Notes: generated by a model not told the origin, from the letters alone. A stretch of 64,000 nt of DNA from Ligustrum vulgare (GCA_963555705.1 OY743189.1:9807115-9871114), one strand, 5' to 3'; counted from the stretch's first letter, positions 1 to 10,880 are shown. Translations and numbers: made by a program.

Positions 1-189
1 GTTTCTCTGTTTGGATCTGTAACTTTGTGTTTTCGGATTTGGGTATGGATTTGTGTTGAGATTGGTTTTTTGTTCGGTTATGGTTGATTCGGTTGATTAA
101 GGTTTGGGCGACTGAACCTATGGATTTGTTGAGAGTTGGTTTTTTTTTTGGATTAAGGATTCGTTGTTGGTTGTTGTTGATGGGAACGA

Positions 190-460
190 TTAACGTCGGA
201 GATGGGGGTAGCCGCGCGATTCGTCGCGGCGGAATGCAGCAGGCGCTGCGCGAGACGCTACTGTCCAGCAACGCGCAGCGTCGCGCGATGGGCTGCAGCG
301 TGCAGTGGGCTTCGCCGCAGGCGGTGGACGGCGCCAGCGATGGCGCCGTGTTTTGAAGGCTTTAGGGCGGCGACAGTTTGGGTTAATTGAAACCCTAACC
401 CTGCGTAACCAGTTTTTTTGGGGCAGGGGCCTGGGTCCGAAAATTTGAAGCCTTCGAGGA
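190..460 (+). other. GC-rich leader block of copia A1
   Basis: A CpG-rich stretch (for example GCGCTGCGCGAGACGC and GGCGCCAGCGATGGCGCC) inside an otherwise very AT-rich element. It is flanked by sequence shared with A2 (the shared anchor GGTTTGGGCGACTGAACC lies upstream) but is itself very different from the block at the same place in A2 (11219-11450). Short ORFs on both strands here are composition artefacts. Its function is unknown; it occupies the untranslated leader between PBS and gag. Confidence 0.6.
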
Positions 461-489
461 CTATTTTGCAATTTTGGGTATTTTGTGTA

Positions 490-1140
490 ATTTGCAACTA
501 TGGTCCTCCCTCTTTATTAAGAAATTAAAGTTGAGCCCTTAAAGTTATAAATTATTTAAGTTGACCCTCAAAGTTCTGAAATTTATAAATTGAGCCCCTA
601 AAGTTATAATTTAGTTAAGTCAGGACCTTCAAGTTATGGAATTTTATGATTCAGCCCCTTAAGTTTGAAAATTTTCTAATAAAGCACCTAAAGTTCTGAA
701 ATTCTCAAATTTGGTCCTCTAAAGTTTGAAAATTTTCATTTTCAGTCTCCAAAGTTTGAAAATTTTCTAATTCAGTCACTAAAGTTTGGAAATTTTCAAA
801 ATTGGTCCTTAAAGTTTGAATTTTTTTTTAAAATTAAGTCCCTAAAGTTTGGGAATTTGCTAAATTGGCTCCTAAAGTTTGAAAATTTTCAAAATCAACC
901 TTTAAAGATTGAGAATTTCTTATTTTCGACCTTTAAAGTTTAATTTTCTTTCAAATTGGGACCTAAAATTTAGAATTTCTCTAAATTGGCCAATGAAGTT
1001 TTGGGAAAATTGTAATTTAAGCCCTTCAAGCTTAAAATTTTACAGAATTGGCCACCTAAAGTTTAAGAATATTGCAATTGACTTTTTCAACTTAAGGATT
1101 GCTTTATTCTAAAGTTTTGAATTCTATAATTCAAATCCTA
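490..1140 (+). repeat. Leader minisatellite of copia A1
   Basis: Degenerate tandem repeat with a unit of roughly 35-40 bp of the form (g)tccctaaagtttgaaaat followed by tttc(t/a)aatt. About 16-18 imperfect units are visible. The same array is present in A2 at 11560-12260, so it belongs to the element rather than the host locus. It is non-coding. Confidence 0.85.
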
Positions 1141-1300
1141 AAATCAAATATAGATGCAAATCAATGGATTTCAGTTTCAAGTCTTGGTACATCGGAATCT
1201 TTTGAGAGATATAATATTCGAAAGTAAATCAATTGAAGCAACATGTCGCCAAAGCAACCTCTCTTGTGATATTAATTAACTTTGAATATTAGAAGGCATT

Positions 1301-1700
1301 TGTGTGTGTGTTATTCATTGCGGATATTGATCGGCCCATAGGAAGGTCAATATTTGGCTCGAATTTCACATGCACCTGTTGTGATAAACACGTGGCAATT
1401 ATTTGGTTTAACGTGTGACCAATAAATCGGTCCAAAGAAAGGTTTATTGGTTAACATGTCTTATTGCCAGTGTTTGATCATTGCACTAAGGGAAAATTAG
1501 GTGTTTGTGTGTTATTTCATGCGGATATTGATCGGCCCAAAGGAAGGTCAATATTTGGCCCGAATTTCACATGAACTTGTGGTGATAAATACGTGGCGGT
1601 TATTTGGTTTTACGTGTGATCAATAAATCGGTCCAAAGAAAGGTTTGTTGGTTGACATGTCTTACTGTCAGTATTTGATTACTACGCCAAGAGTACCACT
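1301..1700 (+). repeat. 201-bp tandem duplication in A1 leader
   Basis: Two copies of a ~200-bp unit containing CGGATATTGATCGGCCC at 1321 and 1522, an offset of 201 bp. Each unit also repeats the segment with AATAAATCGGTCCAAAGAAA. A2 has the same duplication with the same offset (12457 and 12658), so it predates their separation. Confidence 0.85.
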
Positions 1701-2015
1701 TACAAGTCAATATTTCTGTCCAAAGACTAAATATTGATGTTGTGCTAGGTATCTTGTGATGGGCCCTACCATTATTTGAAAGTATGATTTGCATAATAAG
1801 GTATTTATGTGAGCAATTTTATTTAAGTGTTCTCTATTCGGTTTCAAATTCTGCTAGTAGTAAATCTACAAGCTCAAATTTAATCCATGTATTTATGGAA
1901 TAAACTTCAAGGATCAAAACAAGAACATTAACTTTTCGTTGGCTGCATCGATCTAGACCCTGTACTAAGGATTGAGTAACCTACTCCTCTTACGGATGAA
2001 AGTTCGTCTAATCAA

Positions 2016-2735
2016 ATGAGGAACTTTGAGAAGTGGGATTGCTTAAATTACGTGAGTCTCATGATCATTTAAGTGCGGCATTCCGGAAGCCTTTAGTGGC
2101 ATAGTATCTGAGGAGGTAAATGATGCCAATGAATTCCTTGTCGAAATTAAGAAACGTTTTGTGAAAAACGATAAGGCTGAAACAAGCACGCTTATGCAAA
2201 GCTTGATTTCAATAAAGTATAAAGGCAATGGGAAATTAAGGGAGTACATCATGTAGATGTCTCACACTGCTTCAAAATTTAAAGAACTAAAACTCGACTT
2301 GTCTAATGACTTGCTCGTGCATTTGGTATTGATATCGCTTCCAGCACAATATAGTTAATTTAAGGTTAGTTATAACTGTCAAAGTAGAAATAGACTCTCA
2401 ATGAGCTCATTTCATAGTGTGCAAGCTTCTTGTACAATTCAGTCAATTTAAGGTCAGTTGTAACTATCAAAGGGAGAAATGAACTCTAAATGAGCTCATT
2501 CTATTTTGTGTGCAAGAGGAAGAAAAGTTGAAGTAGGACAGAACTGAAAGTGTTCACTTGGCAAACACCTCTAAAGATAAGGGCAATAAAAGAAATAAAG
2601 AACATAAAGTTGTTAAGGGTTCAGAACAAAAGAAACCACATAAACACATTAAGGCTGTTTCTTTTGTTAGAAATCTGGACATTTAAAGAAAGATCATACA
2701 TAATACCAACTAAAGCAGCTGCTAAAATACTTTAA
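2016..2735 (+). pseudogene. copia gag remnant (A1)
   Basis: Starts at an ATG encoding MRNFEKWDCLNYVS and continues through a gag-like segment (SGIVSEEVNDANEFLVEIKK, then STLMQSLISIKYKG) resembling the UBN2-type gag of plant copia elements. A frameshift or stop lies near 2065, and an in-frame TAG at 2254-2256 is shared with A2. Downstream the CCHC zinc-knuckle region is corrupt, ending in a segment that runs straight into integrase C-terminal sequence. Gag would form the virus-like particle; this copy cannot make it. Confidence 0.75.
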
Positions 2736-3425
2736 GAACTTTTGACAGGCAGAAAAACCTAGTCTAAAGTATTTCTACATTTGGGGATGTCCAGCTAAGG
2801 CAAGGCCTTATAGGCCACATAAAGAAATTGGACTCCAAAACAGTCAGAGCTACCTTATTGGTTATTCTGAGCGTTTAAGGGGCTATTAAATTTTATAATC
2901 CCATACTTAAGTCAATTTTTGAAATGGGAACTGCAACATTTTTTTGAGGATGTTGAGTTTGGGGGGAGAAATAAGGTTAGAGATATTGTCTTTAAGGAAG
3001 AAGTTGAGGAAGGATCGATTTCGATTCCTATTATTGCTTTTGACAACGTGCAAGTTTTTATGCATGTCATTGATCAAGAAGCATATTCGGAACCTCAACT
3101 AGACAATGTTGAAGAACCTCCCATCCAAAATAAAGTAAATTTCAGAAGTACAAACTCAACAACCTCAATAACTAAAGCTATTAAGGAAATCCACGAGAGA
3201 AAGGGAAAAATGCTATTCGGGATAATTAAATAGTATTTTTCCAAGAACATAAGAAAATAATGGAATGGTGGAAGATGGTCCAATCAATTCCATCAGACCA
3301 TGCAGGGTTCTAACTCTCGGAAGTGGATTGATGTCGTAAATAAAGAGTATAAGCATATGCAAGACAATAAAGTTTGGGATCTTGTCCCATTACCAGAAGG
3401 TGCGAAGCCCATTGGTCTTAAATGA
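2700..3425 (+). pseudogene. copia integrase C-terminal/linker remnant (A1)
   Basis: After the gag zinc-knuckle region the sequence jumps directly to the integrase C-terminal part (peptides around YFYIWGCPAKARPYRPHKEI) and the IN-RT linker (FGGRNKVRDIVFKEEVEEGS, then VDNVEEPPIQNKVNFRS-like). Protease and the DDE catalytic core of integrase are deleted; the same junction is present in A2. A TGG-to-TGA change at 3423-3425 (K-stop-I-F where a tryptophan is expected) is also shared. Several frames are needed to read it. Confidence 0.75.
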
Positions 3426-4115
3426 ATTTTTAAACCAAGAGGGATTTGAAAGGTAATGTGAAAAGATATAAGGTTCGTCTTGTATCTAAGGGCTTTACAC
3501 AGAATGATGGCATTAATTATAAAGAGACTTTCTCTTCGGTTTCAATGAAAGACTCTTTCAGGAAAGTTAGGTTGTTGCACATTTTGACCTCGAGTTACAT
3601 CAAATGGATACTAAGGTGGCGTTTCTCAATGGCGACATTGATGGGACGATCTATTTGGTGCAATCAGAAAACTTTGTGTCGTAGACCCAAAGCAAATGAT
3701 TTGCAAATTAAAGAAATTCATTTATGTGCTCAAGCCAGCTTCCCGTTAAGGGTAATACAAATTTCATCAAGTAATTATCTCATTTGGTCTTGAGATTGAT
3801 GTTGTTGATGATTGTATGTATTACAAGTTCAGTGGGAGTAAGTATATTTTCCTGGTTTTATATGTTGATTATTGCTTGCCACTAATGATATAGGTATGTC
3901 ACATAAAATTATGAGATTTTTGTCAAGGAATTTTGAGATTAAAAATCTTGGTGACGTCTCTTTTGTATTAGGAATTCAGATACACCGGGATTGTTCTCGG
4001 GGTATTCTTGAATTGTCACAAAAGGGCTATATCGATAAAGTACTTAAGAGGTTTGGCATGCAAGACGGTAAATCAGGGGACAGTCCTATCGCTAAGGGAG
4101 ACAAATTTAGTCTCA
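3426..4115 (+). pseudogene. copia reverse transcriptase remnant (A1)
   Basis: Recognisable copia RT: VRLVSKGFTQNDGINYKETF near 3470, a frameshifted palm region, then IKNLGDVSFVLGIQIHRD, YIDKVLKRFGMQ and the SPIAKGDKFSL motif ending at 4120. The catalytic Tyr-Val-Asp-Asp region at about 3861 reads YVDYC because of a small deletion, and the same lesion is present in A2. Several frameshifts separate the blocks. It would have copied element RNA into DNA but is inactive. Confidence 0.85.
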
Positions 4116-4877
4116 ACTAATGCCCGAAAAGTTATCTTGAAATTAAAGAAATGCAGAGGATCTCATATAGTTAAGCTATAGAAAATCTGATGTATGCTCA
4201 AATTTGTATGCGTTTGGATATTGCATACGTTATTGGGATACTAAGGAGATATTTAAGTAACCCTGGGATGGATCATTTGGAAAGCAGCCAAACATGGGTT
4301 ATAATGTATTTAAAGAGAACAAAAGATTACATGCTCACATACAGAAAATCGGATCAGTTGGAGATCATATGGTATTATGATTCCGATTTTTACTAGATGC
4401 CAAGAATGTAAAAGATCCACATAAGGCTACATTTATCTGCTGGTTGGAGGAGCTATTTCCGGATGGAGTGTTTAACAGACACTTTAGCTTCTTTCACTTG
4501 GCAGCACAGTTGTAGCAATTTTGGGGGCATCTAATTATGGAATATAGCTGCGAAATTTTGTCACTGGGCTGCGTATTCTGAATGGTATAGAAAGACCACT
4601 AAAGTTATAGTGTGACAATAACTCAGCAGATTTATATTCCAGTAACAACAGGAACTCAACTAAGTCAAAATTCATTGACATAAGTTCCTGGTTGTGAAAG
4701 ATACAGTTCAGAGTGGACATGTGTCAATAAGAGCACATTGGGACAAACTCCATAATTGCGGATCCGCTTACTAAAGTATTACAACCCAAGGTCTTTCATG
4801 AGTACATTACTCATATGGGTGTTGTATTTCTTAAGGATATTCGGTTTCAGTGGGAGTTTGTATTTTGGGTGCATTAG
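4116..4877 (+). pseudogene. copia RNase H remnant (A1)
   Basis: Peptides typical of copia RNase H in order: MYAQICMRLDIAYVIGILRR, YLSNPGMDHLESSQ, YMLTYRKSDQLEI, the DNNSADLYSSNNRNSTK region near 4615 and the terminal PLTKVLQPKVFHEYITHMG, ending at a stop at 4877. Frameshifts occur near 4395, 4510 and 4690. It corresponds block for block to 15250-16018 in A2. Confidence 0.85.
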
Positions 4878-5248
4878 ACACATTTATTGTCCTTTTGGAT
4901 ACAGTTTAAAGTTAAAGTTATTTACAGCTGTAAGGTTTCAGGTTTATTATCTCTGAACTCGTTTGAGGATGATCTCACTAAAGTTGGACCAGTTGGAAAT
5001 AGGCATGTTGAAGATCACATTACATGTAATTTCCATGCTACACATCCATACTTGATCCATGTCATTCAGTTATGTCGATATACGTGACCATTGAAGGTTT
5101 AGTTACGATTAATGTAGCGAAAGCCGCTTTGATCCTATGTTGATATAATTGATGGACCGGATTGTTTGGGGATGCATTCAGTAATGATAGCAAAATTCTG
5201 AGTACTCATAAGGTTATGATTGGTACACAATTGTAAGGTTACACATAT

Positions 5249-5264
5249 AGCCCAAGTGGGAGAT
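5249..5264 (+). other. Polypurine tract of A1
   Basis: AAGTGGGAGAT immediately before the 3' LTR, the expected plus-strand primer position for copia elements. It is identical to the tract in A2 at 16395-16405. Confidence 0.85.
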
Positions 5265-5718
5265 TGTAAGGATTTTAATCAATCGTATGGGCTTATATGT
5301 GAATTATTGTGTATTGAATAAAAGACTATCAATTTGGTTAAGCCCGTTTAAAGTGATCTAATAAGGATTTGGTAAATTAGGCTTTAATGCATCTAATTAA
5401 ATGTATGGGCTTTTATGTGTAGATACCAGACCATTACCTAATTCATGATGGGCCGGATTAGGTTAATTGGCAATTCAGTATATAAAGTCGGTTATGGTCC
5501 CTGAATCCTACGTACTGTTCATCTTGTCTGACATCCCATCATCAGAGAGAAAATAAGGACTACGTATCGATTTAGAAGATCCGATCGCTGAATCGTTTAT
5601 TGTGAATCACGTTTGATTAAGGTACACTTCCGCTTCAGTTATTTAATTCTTGATAATTCCAACATGATGATTATTTAGATTATAGATAAATTATTATCTG
5701 TAATAAAATTTTCTAACA
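5265..5718 (+). repeat. 3' LTR of copia A1 (454 bp)
   Basis: Begins TGTAAGGATTTTAATCAATC and ends TTTTCTAACA, the same ends and the same 454-bp length as both A2 LTRs. It contains a TATA box (TATATAAA at 5479-5486). It differs from the A2 LTRs at scattered sites, so A1 and A2 are separate insertions. Confidence 0.92.
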
Positions 5719-6055
5719 GGCCATGTTTATCCTTTACCAATCTCTAGACGAGGTTGTGTTTGAAAAAATCTCGAGTCCATCTATAGCTTAAGAGGCATGG
5801 GAGATGTTGCACGATTTTTACAAGTCAGCTATTTGCCTAACCAAAGACCCAATCTTTCATGGGAGGAGTAAAAACATTGACATCAATTGCAGTTTCATTG
5901 TAATTTATTTTCAGAGAATAATAGAGTTCATTTCCACTCATATTTCTTCCTATTTTCTTTTATGCCGAAACATTTTGTTCCCGATTGGAAGTTTTAACTT
6001 CCTGCAAGTGTGGCTTTCTTCATTGTTTTTACCTATGATGGTGGAGATTTGACTG
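5719..6055 (+). pseudogene. Chimeric copia scrap: gag fused to RNase H tail
   Basis: Reading from 5720, a copia gag (UBN2-like) segment MFILYQSLDEVVFEKISS, then a stop and EAWEMLHDFYK, runs without a break into the C-terminal copia RNase H motif SAICLTKDPIFHGRSKNIDI. The two segments are normally about 3 kb apart, so nearly the whole pol region has been deleted at this junction. A1 ends exactly at its left border, so A1 probably inserted into this older remnant. The region after about 5920 shows no similarity I recognise. Confidence 0.65.
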
Positions 6056-7447
6056 CGTCCTATTTATGTACAAGACCAAGAATGTGAGCCTTCGTCTCGT
6101 AAGTTAGATTATATAGTATTTTAAAATAATAATCATATCTTATATCCGAATTTCAATGAGAAAGATTGAAACTGAGTATGTAAAAGCAATGTCCCCCATA
6201 GCCTGGAAACTCCTCCATACATTTTGTGTTTGAGTCACAGTTCTAATGCTTATTCCAGTGAAACTACCCCCTATGGTTCCATTGGCTATGGTATAAAATT
6301 ATTATAACCATGCTTAGTAATTTATCGAATTTTGACTGAATTATGCAACATCTATGAGGCCTACTCCGATGGAAGAATAAGTGAAGGACATGACATAAGC
6401 AACAATTGAGAGCCACCATATTTAATCAAAATCAGGAATATGAGAGAATATGATTTTTGTTATCCCGAATCCAATCATATATGGATTGCTAGATACGTGA
6501 CATGGATTTTTCCCTCCACTTTGATGGAAAGAATTGGATATTTGATAGCCATGTTCATTGCAATATAGTGATTCCAAATTGTAGTCAAATGCTACAAGAG
6601 ATTATATATAAATCATCATGCAAGAATTTGTACTCACATCATACTTATAGATGCTGCAATTGTATATACAATGACAACTCCAAAGATGGTGTTGATTTTA
6701 GGTACTGGTGCTAAATCAACACTAGTAGTGGTGTTGAATTTAGCATCAGATAAGCACCGTTTTGGTGCAAAAATCAGCACCCACAGGATGTCTTCTAAGA
6801 GTATTTAGAAATCCTTCTAAACAAGACCCAGAATTATATTGCATGTGAAGCGACAAGTTACCCGAAGATTGGAGTCAATTTCTTAACACTACCAAATCTC
6901 AACAACTAACTAGAACAACTAACATCGTAATATCAAAATCTGAAATTTATCTATCTACTAACTCAAAATCAACAATCTACAACAAAAATTCAAACAACAT
7001 GTCAAACTGAAATTTCGCGAAATTTGAAATCTACAATTAATTTTCATAAATTTGAAATTTGAAATCTATACATAAAATTAAAGATAACATATGCATATAT
7101 ATATATATACAACAATACATAAGTATATAATGTGTGTATGTGTTTGATGAGTTCGCTAACACTGTGTGTAGGCGTTGTATGCGTATGTTAAACTCGTGTG
7201 TGTGCGTGAACTTGGTGATAGTGTGTGCGAGTAAGTGAGTGGCTTTCTGTGCAAGAAGGGAGGGAAAACGCATCTAGCCGTCGACGAGGTAGCCTAGAAA
7301 CGCTAGTTGGATTCTGGCCAATTCCCCCCCCCCCCCCCGAATCTCAGATTCTCTTTGGTCAGATAACGAGGTCTACAATTTTCACCTAAAAACCATGTAC
7401 AAGAAAACCCCCTTCCCGGTGAAGTCAGGTGATTCTATGAGCAATAC
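6056..7447. other. AT-rich spacer, no gene seen
   Basis: No coding sequence can be supported. The stretch contains a cluster of inverted repeats (6687-6747), an (AT)n tract near 7098-7108 and a run of 15 C at 7324-7338. Short ORFs present are not like any family I recognise. Confidence 0.6.
6687..6747. repeat. Compound inverted repeat
   Basis: GGTGCTAAATCAACAC at 6707 faces GGTGTTGAATTTAGCATC at about 6730-6747, and GGTGTTGATTTTAG at 6688 is a second partner for the same arm. It can fold into alternative hairpins and looks like the core of a decayed inverted-repeat DNA element. The outer ends were not found. Confidence 0.5.
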
Positions 7448-7626
7448 TGCTGGGAATACAAAAAGTCCCACATTAGTTGTGATGAAGGAAATAAATCAAC
7501 ATATAATTCAAGTGGGCTACTTCACCCATTACCAATTGGTTTTGAGTTGAAACCTCACTTGGACTTGGGGTTTGAGCTTGAGCTTGGGCTTGGGCTTGGG
7601 TAAAATTAATAAATGTGGTCCCAACA
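7448..7626 (+). repeat. TRIM 5' terminal repeat (179 bp)
   Basis: TG...CA bounded repeat directly followed by AG and the tRNA-iMet-type PBS. It matches 7915-8047 apart from the short tandem GCTTGG expansion. Confidence 0.75.
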
Positions 7627-7628
7627 AG

Positions 7629-7641
7629 TGGTATTAGAGCC
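7629..7641 (+). other. TRIM primer-binding site
   Basis: TGGTATTAGAGCC, one mismatch from the TGGTATCAGAGC complementary to the 3' end of plant initiator methionine tRNA, placed 2 bp after the left terminal repeat. Confidence 0.75.
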
Positions 7642-7914
7642 ATAAAAGATTATCTGGTGGATGAACAACTGAGTGGATGAGCGGGACTCTACGAACAATG
7701 ACAGATGAATCAAGATGATGAGCTTTAAGATGAAGAATTCTCGTAGCTTCTCATGAGATGGTAGATCCATGGTAACATAGTGTATTGTTGCTATGGTGGA
7801 TTATCTTGGTGAGTGGTGATATCTTGGGTATGAGGAGATGTGACATGATTTATCTTGAGGGAGGGTCAGGTTGTACCTCGTGTGCCTTATTTGAGAGTTA
7901 TTTGAGAGAGGGAT

Positions 7915-8047
7915 TGCAGGGAATACAAAAAGTCTCACATCGATTGTGATGAAGGAAATAAACCATCATATAACCCAAGTGGGCTACTTCACCTATTACC
8001 AATTAGTTTTGGGTTGGAACTTCACTTGGGCTTGGGTGAAATTAATA
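7915..8047 (+). repeat. TRIM 3' terminal repeat, truncated
   Basis: Aligned with 7448-7620; identity stops at ATTAATA, missing the last ~20 bp including the CCCAACA end. Confidence 0.7.
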
Positions 8048-9690
8048 GGGAATTTTGGAGTGATACCTCATAACGTAACTAATTTTGGATATATATGCAA
8101 CCTCATTTATGAAAAAAATGGGAAATATAATAAAAAAATTGCAAAACTGCCTCAAGAATGGAGTTGGAGAGAAAACAGGGATATTACCTCTTATATTAAG
8201 GAATGACAATTTACAGTAAGCAATTCATAACTAAAAATTTAAAACATAATCTCCAATTATTCCTGCATATCGTAACTGGAAAGTATCACTTCAGATTTCC
8301 AAAATTCCAATATTGTTCCTAATCAGTTTCTTATAGGATTCTTCTATGTCATTGCTCAATTTTTTCCTGTCCAGAGCAGAGCAATTCCAAAAGAATTTTA
8401 GGTGAATTCGTGATATATAAATTCATACTTAAGTCTTGTTACTAATGTTCTGTGAATTCAGCGAGTATCCTACAAGAGTTTCTAACAAATGTCTTAATTG
8501 TTCCAGAATAAGAGAAGCTTAGAATGGTTGGTTTCTAAACATAAATGGCAAGCACCCAGTGAATTTTCCCACAGATTCACTATCTAAAAAATATTCTGGA
8601 ACTGATTCATTATAACTACAAACAATACATACAAGTTGTTGAACTCAAATTTTTTTTAATCCAAAAATGGGAAATTGTAAAAATATTAATAATAAAAAGT
8701 TTGGCAGCAATCAACAGTATGAGCTAGTTTTTCTTCATTCATCCACTTGAGGAGTTTCTTCATGCATAGAAATGAAACTAAGGTTGAGTCTAATAGTCGG
8801 GGTGAAATTTAGGTGGAAAGAAAATGAATTATGGCGGATTGAATTCTAGGTAATTGAATTTTTGGGAATTGAAAGTTTAATATGTTTGATTGGTTTAATT
8901 TTCTAGGTGAAAAAAATGGAGGATTTTCCAACTTTTGTTGTTTGGTTGATATTATTTTTCATGACAAATAAAGTAAAATTTAACTATTTTAATCAAAAAA
9001 ATATTTTTTTTTTGTATTTTTTCACACATTTGTATTTGATAATAATAAAAATTAATTTTTGGGAAAAAAAAATCAATTAACAACAACAAAAATGATCAAA
9101 TTTTTGCCAAGAAAATAAAAGCACCTACCTAGCTAGTCAAGAAAAGCAATTCTCAATTTTGGAGGAAAAGTTCATCACGTGTCCTAAAAATGGAAAATGG
9201 TTTCCTTAGAAAATATTGGCAATCAATCATCACCAAATATGGAAAAATTGTTGGAAAATGTCATTTACACTAGAAAAAGATGTGAATCAAACGTAGCCTA
9301 AGAGATTCAGATAATCGATACCATATATCACAAGACAGGGGAAAAGCCAGACCCCACTAGAATCAAAGTCAAGAAAATGTTCTCCAGTGCAATAGGAAAA
9401 TATCTTGGCACAACTTCATATTACTATTCATCTATGTTAGTGTCACCACACAAAGCAAAAAACGTTTCTGTGGTTTTTTATGTTCCTCTGACATACTACA
9501 TCTCTATTCATGTGAGCTACAAAATAGAATTGGAAGTCCATAACTTCAATCATTCGAGTTCCAACATTCAATGGATCACCTTCCACCAACTTTTTTTTTT
9601 GGAAATGTAACTATCCATAAGTCTGTTGTTATATCCATTCCAATGCACTGATGTCATATATCACACTGACTTGGACTCTTGGATTTAAAT
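8048..9690. other. AT-rich spacer, no gene seen
   Basis: No supported gene or complete element. Around 8850-9300 the sequence repeats TTTGATTGGTTTAATTTTC and ends with AATCAAACGTAGCC, reminiscent of decayed hAT-like MITE ends, but no convincing terminal inverted repeat pair was found. Confidence 0.5.
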
Positions 9691-10411
9691 TAAGTTTACT
9701 ATCTGATATTTCCCCTTCACCATTTTCAAAACGTCAATTAACAGATGAATAATCCCAACTCTCACAATCTTGATTTTATTGACTTTTGCATGTGAAAGAT
9801 TCACCAGTGCTGCGGTGGCGTTGCTTTGTAGTGTGGGATTTACCAACTGCTTCAAAGCAAAAAGAAGCCTTTTCTGTGCACAATGAAACCCAAGCTTCTT
9901 CATTAGTCCTTGTAATTTTCCTCAATAAAATCACAGCTTGTTCGATACTAATCTTCTGATAAAGCAAAATTATAACTCTCTTACCTCGTCCGTTGGTTGT
10001 CCGCGAAGATGAAGCTGAGCTGCTGAAAAGCAAGAGGGCCTGGTTCAAACCATCTTTTCCAAGCGTATAATACCTTGAAATTAATAGAAATAACTACTTC
10101 TTATATTTCTCAACCAATAATGTCAAAATACAGGCTAGAGTATCACTCTCAAGAGTCGCTAATATGGCATCGTTTGAGTAGTTAAACAAGACCAAGACAA
10201 GAGCACACAATATGAAATTACATATCCTATCACATTCCGATGGGCAGTTAGTTATACCCAGACTCACTGCTTCATCGATCATTTTACAAATCTCCAATAA
10301 ATTCAAGACTGTCAATGATGGTTTAATATTATTGGTCTGCCACTCTGTTTGATAACACGATAGGGGTGACGCCAGTCGTTTGAGGGGTAGGATTGAATTA
10401 TGTGAAACTGA
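9690..10411 (-). pseudogene. U-box/ARM-repeat E3 ubiquitin ligase pseudogene fragment
   Basis: On the minus strand, in order, are a segment around ILPLKRLASPLSCYQTEWQT (frame ending about 10094), then EQAVILLRKITRTNEEA (about 9900-9960) and, after a frameshift, SLKQLVNPTLQ-like ARM repeat sequence ending in SNATAALVNLSHAKVNKIKI and VRVGIIHLLIDVLK (about 9712-9880). This pattern of a helical lead-in followed by an ARM repeat with ALVNLS...NKIKIVR matches plant U-box proteins of the PUB38-41 type, which ubiquitinate substrates through ARM-mediated binding. No complete U-box or later ARM repeats are seen, at least two frameshifts and stops are present, and the A2 retrotransposon sits at 10412 on its 5' side. 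It is a dead fragment; the subfamily is inference. Confidence 0.6.
10407..10411. repeat. Left TSD of A2 (actga)
   Basis: ACTGA directly before the A2 5' LTR; the same 5 bp follow the 3' LTR at 16860-16864. Confidence 0.92.
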
Positions 10412-10865
10412 TGTAAGGATTTTAATCAATCGTGTGGGCTTATATGTGAATTATTGTGTATTGAATAAAAGGCTATCAATTTGGTTAAGCCCAATTAAAG
10501 TGATCTAATAAGGATTTGATATATCGGGCTTTAATGCATCTAATTAAATGTATGGGCTTTTATGTATAGATACCAGGCCATTACCTAATTCATGATGGGC
10601 CGGATTAGGTTAATTGGCAATTCAGTATATAAAGTCGGTTATGGTCCCTGAATCCTACGTACTGTTCATCTTGTCTGACATCCCATCATCAGAGAGAAAA
10701 TACGGACTACGTATCGATTTAGAAGATCCAAACGCCGAATCGTTTATTGTGAATCACGTTTGATTAAGGTACGCTTCCTCTTCAGTTATTTAATTCTTGA
10801 TAATTCCAACATGATGATTATTTAGATTATAGATAAATTATTATCTGTAATAAAATTTTCTAACA
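10412..10865 (+). repeat. 5' LTR of copia A2
   Basis: TGTAAGGATT...TTCTAACA, 454 bp, with TATA box TATATAAA at 10626-10633. It differs from the 3' LTR at a handful of sites, for example AAACGCCGAAT versus AAACGTCGAAT. Confidence 0.94.
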
Positions 10866-10867
10866 AG

Positions 10868-10880
10868 TGGTATCAGAGCC
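10868..10880 (+). other. A2 primer-binding site (tRNA-iMet)
   Basis: TGGTATCAGAGCC two bases after the 5' LTR, an exact match to the usual initiator methionine tRNA complement. Confidence 0.94.

Larger units (their letters stand above)
1..5718 (+). mobile_element. Ty1/copia element A1, 5' end outside window
   Basis: Internal region and 3' LTR of a degenerate copia retrotransposon; the 5' LTR and PBS lie left of the window. Order: GC-rich leader, leader minisatellite, 201-bp tandem duplication, gag remnant, integrase C-terminal/linker remnant, reverse transcriptase and RNase H remnants, polypurine tract, LTR. It matches A2 (10412-16859) along its whole length. Protease and the integrase catalytic core are missing and every coding block carries stops or frameshifts, so it cannot encode its own mobility proteins. 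The copia assignment rests on the domain order IN-RT-RH and on recognisable copia RT/RNase H peptides. No TSD can be checked because the left end is missing. Confidence 0.9.
7448..8047 (+). mobile_element. TRIM-type miniature LTR retrotransposon
   Basis: Two direct terminal repeats flank a ~290-bp internal region with no coding capacity. The left repeat (7448-7626) starts TGCTGGGAATACAAAAAGTC and ends CCCAACA; the right repeat (7915-8047) starts TGCAGGGAATACAAAAAGTC and lacks the last ~20 bp. A PBS (7629-7641) and a purine tract GAGAGAGGGA (about 7904-7913) lie at the expected internal borders. The left repeat carries an expanded GCTTGGGCTTGGG run. This layout fits terminal-repeat retrotransposons in miniature, which are mobilised by proteins of other elements. 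The right end is truncated, so no TSD is visible. Confidence 0.75.

Noticed and set aside
190..497. Overlapping ORFs on both strands in the A1 leader
   Set aside because: They lie in a GC-rich untranslated leader, are not conserved in A2, and show no motif.
7324..7338. Run of 15 C residues
   Set aside because: A simple homopolymer with uncertain length in assemblies; no function inferred.
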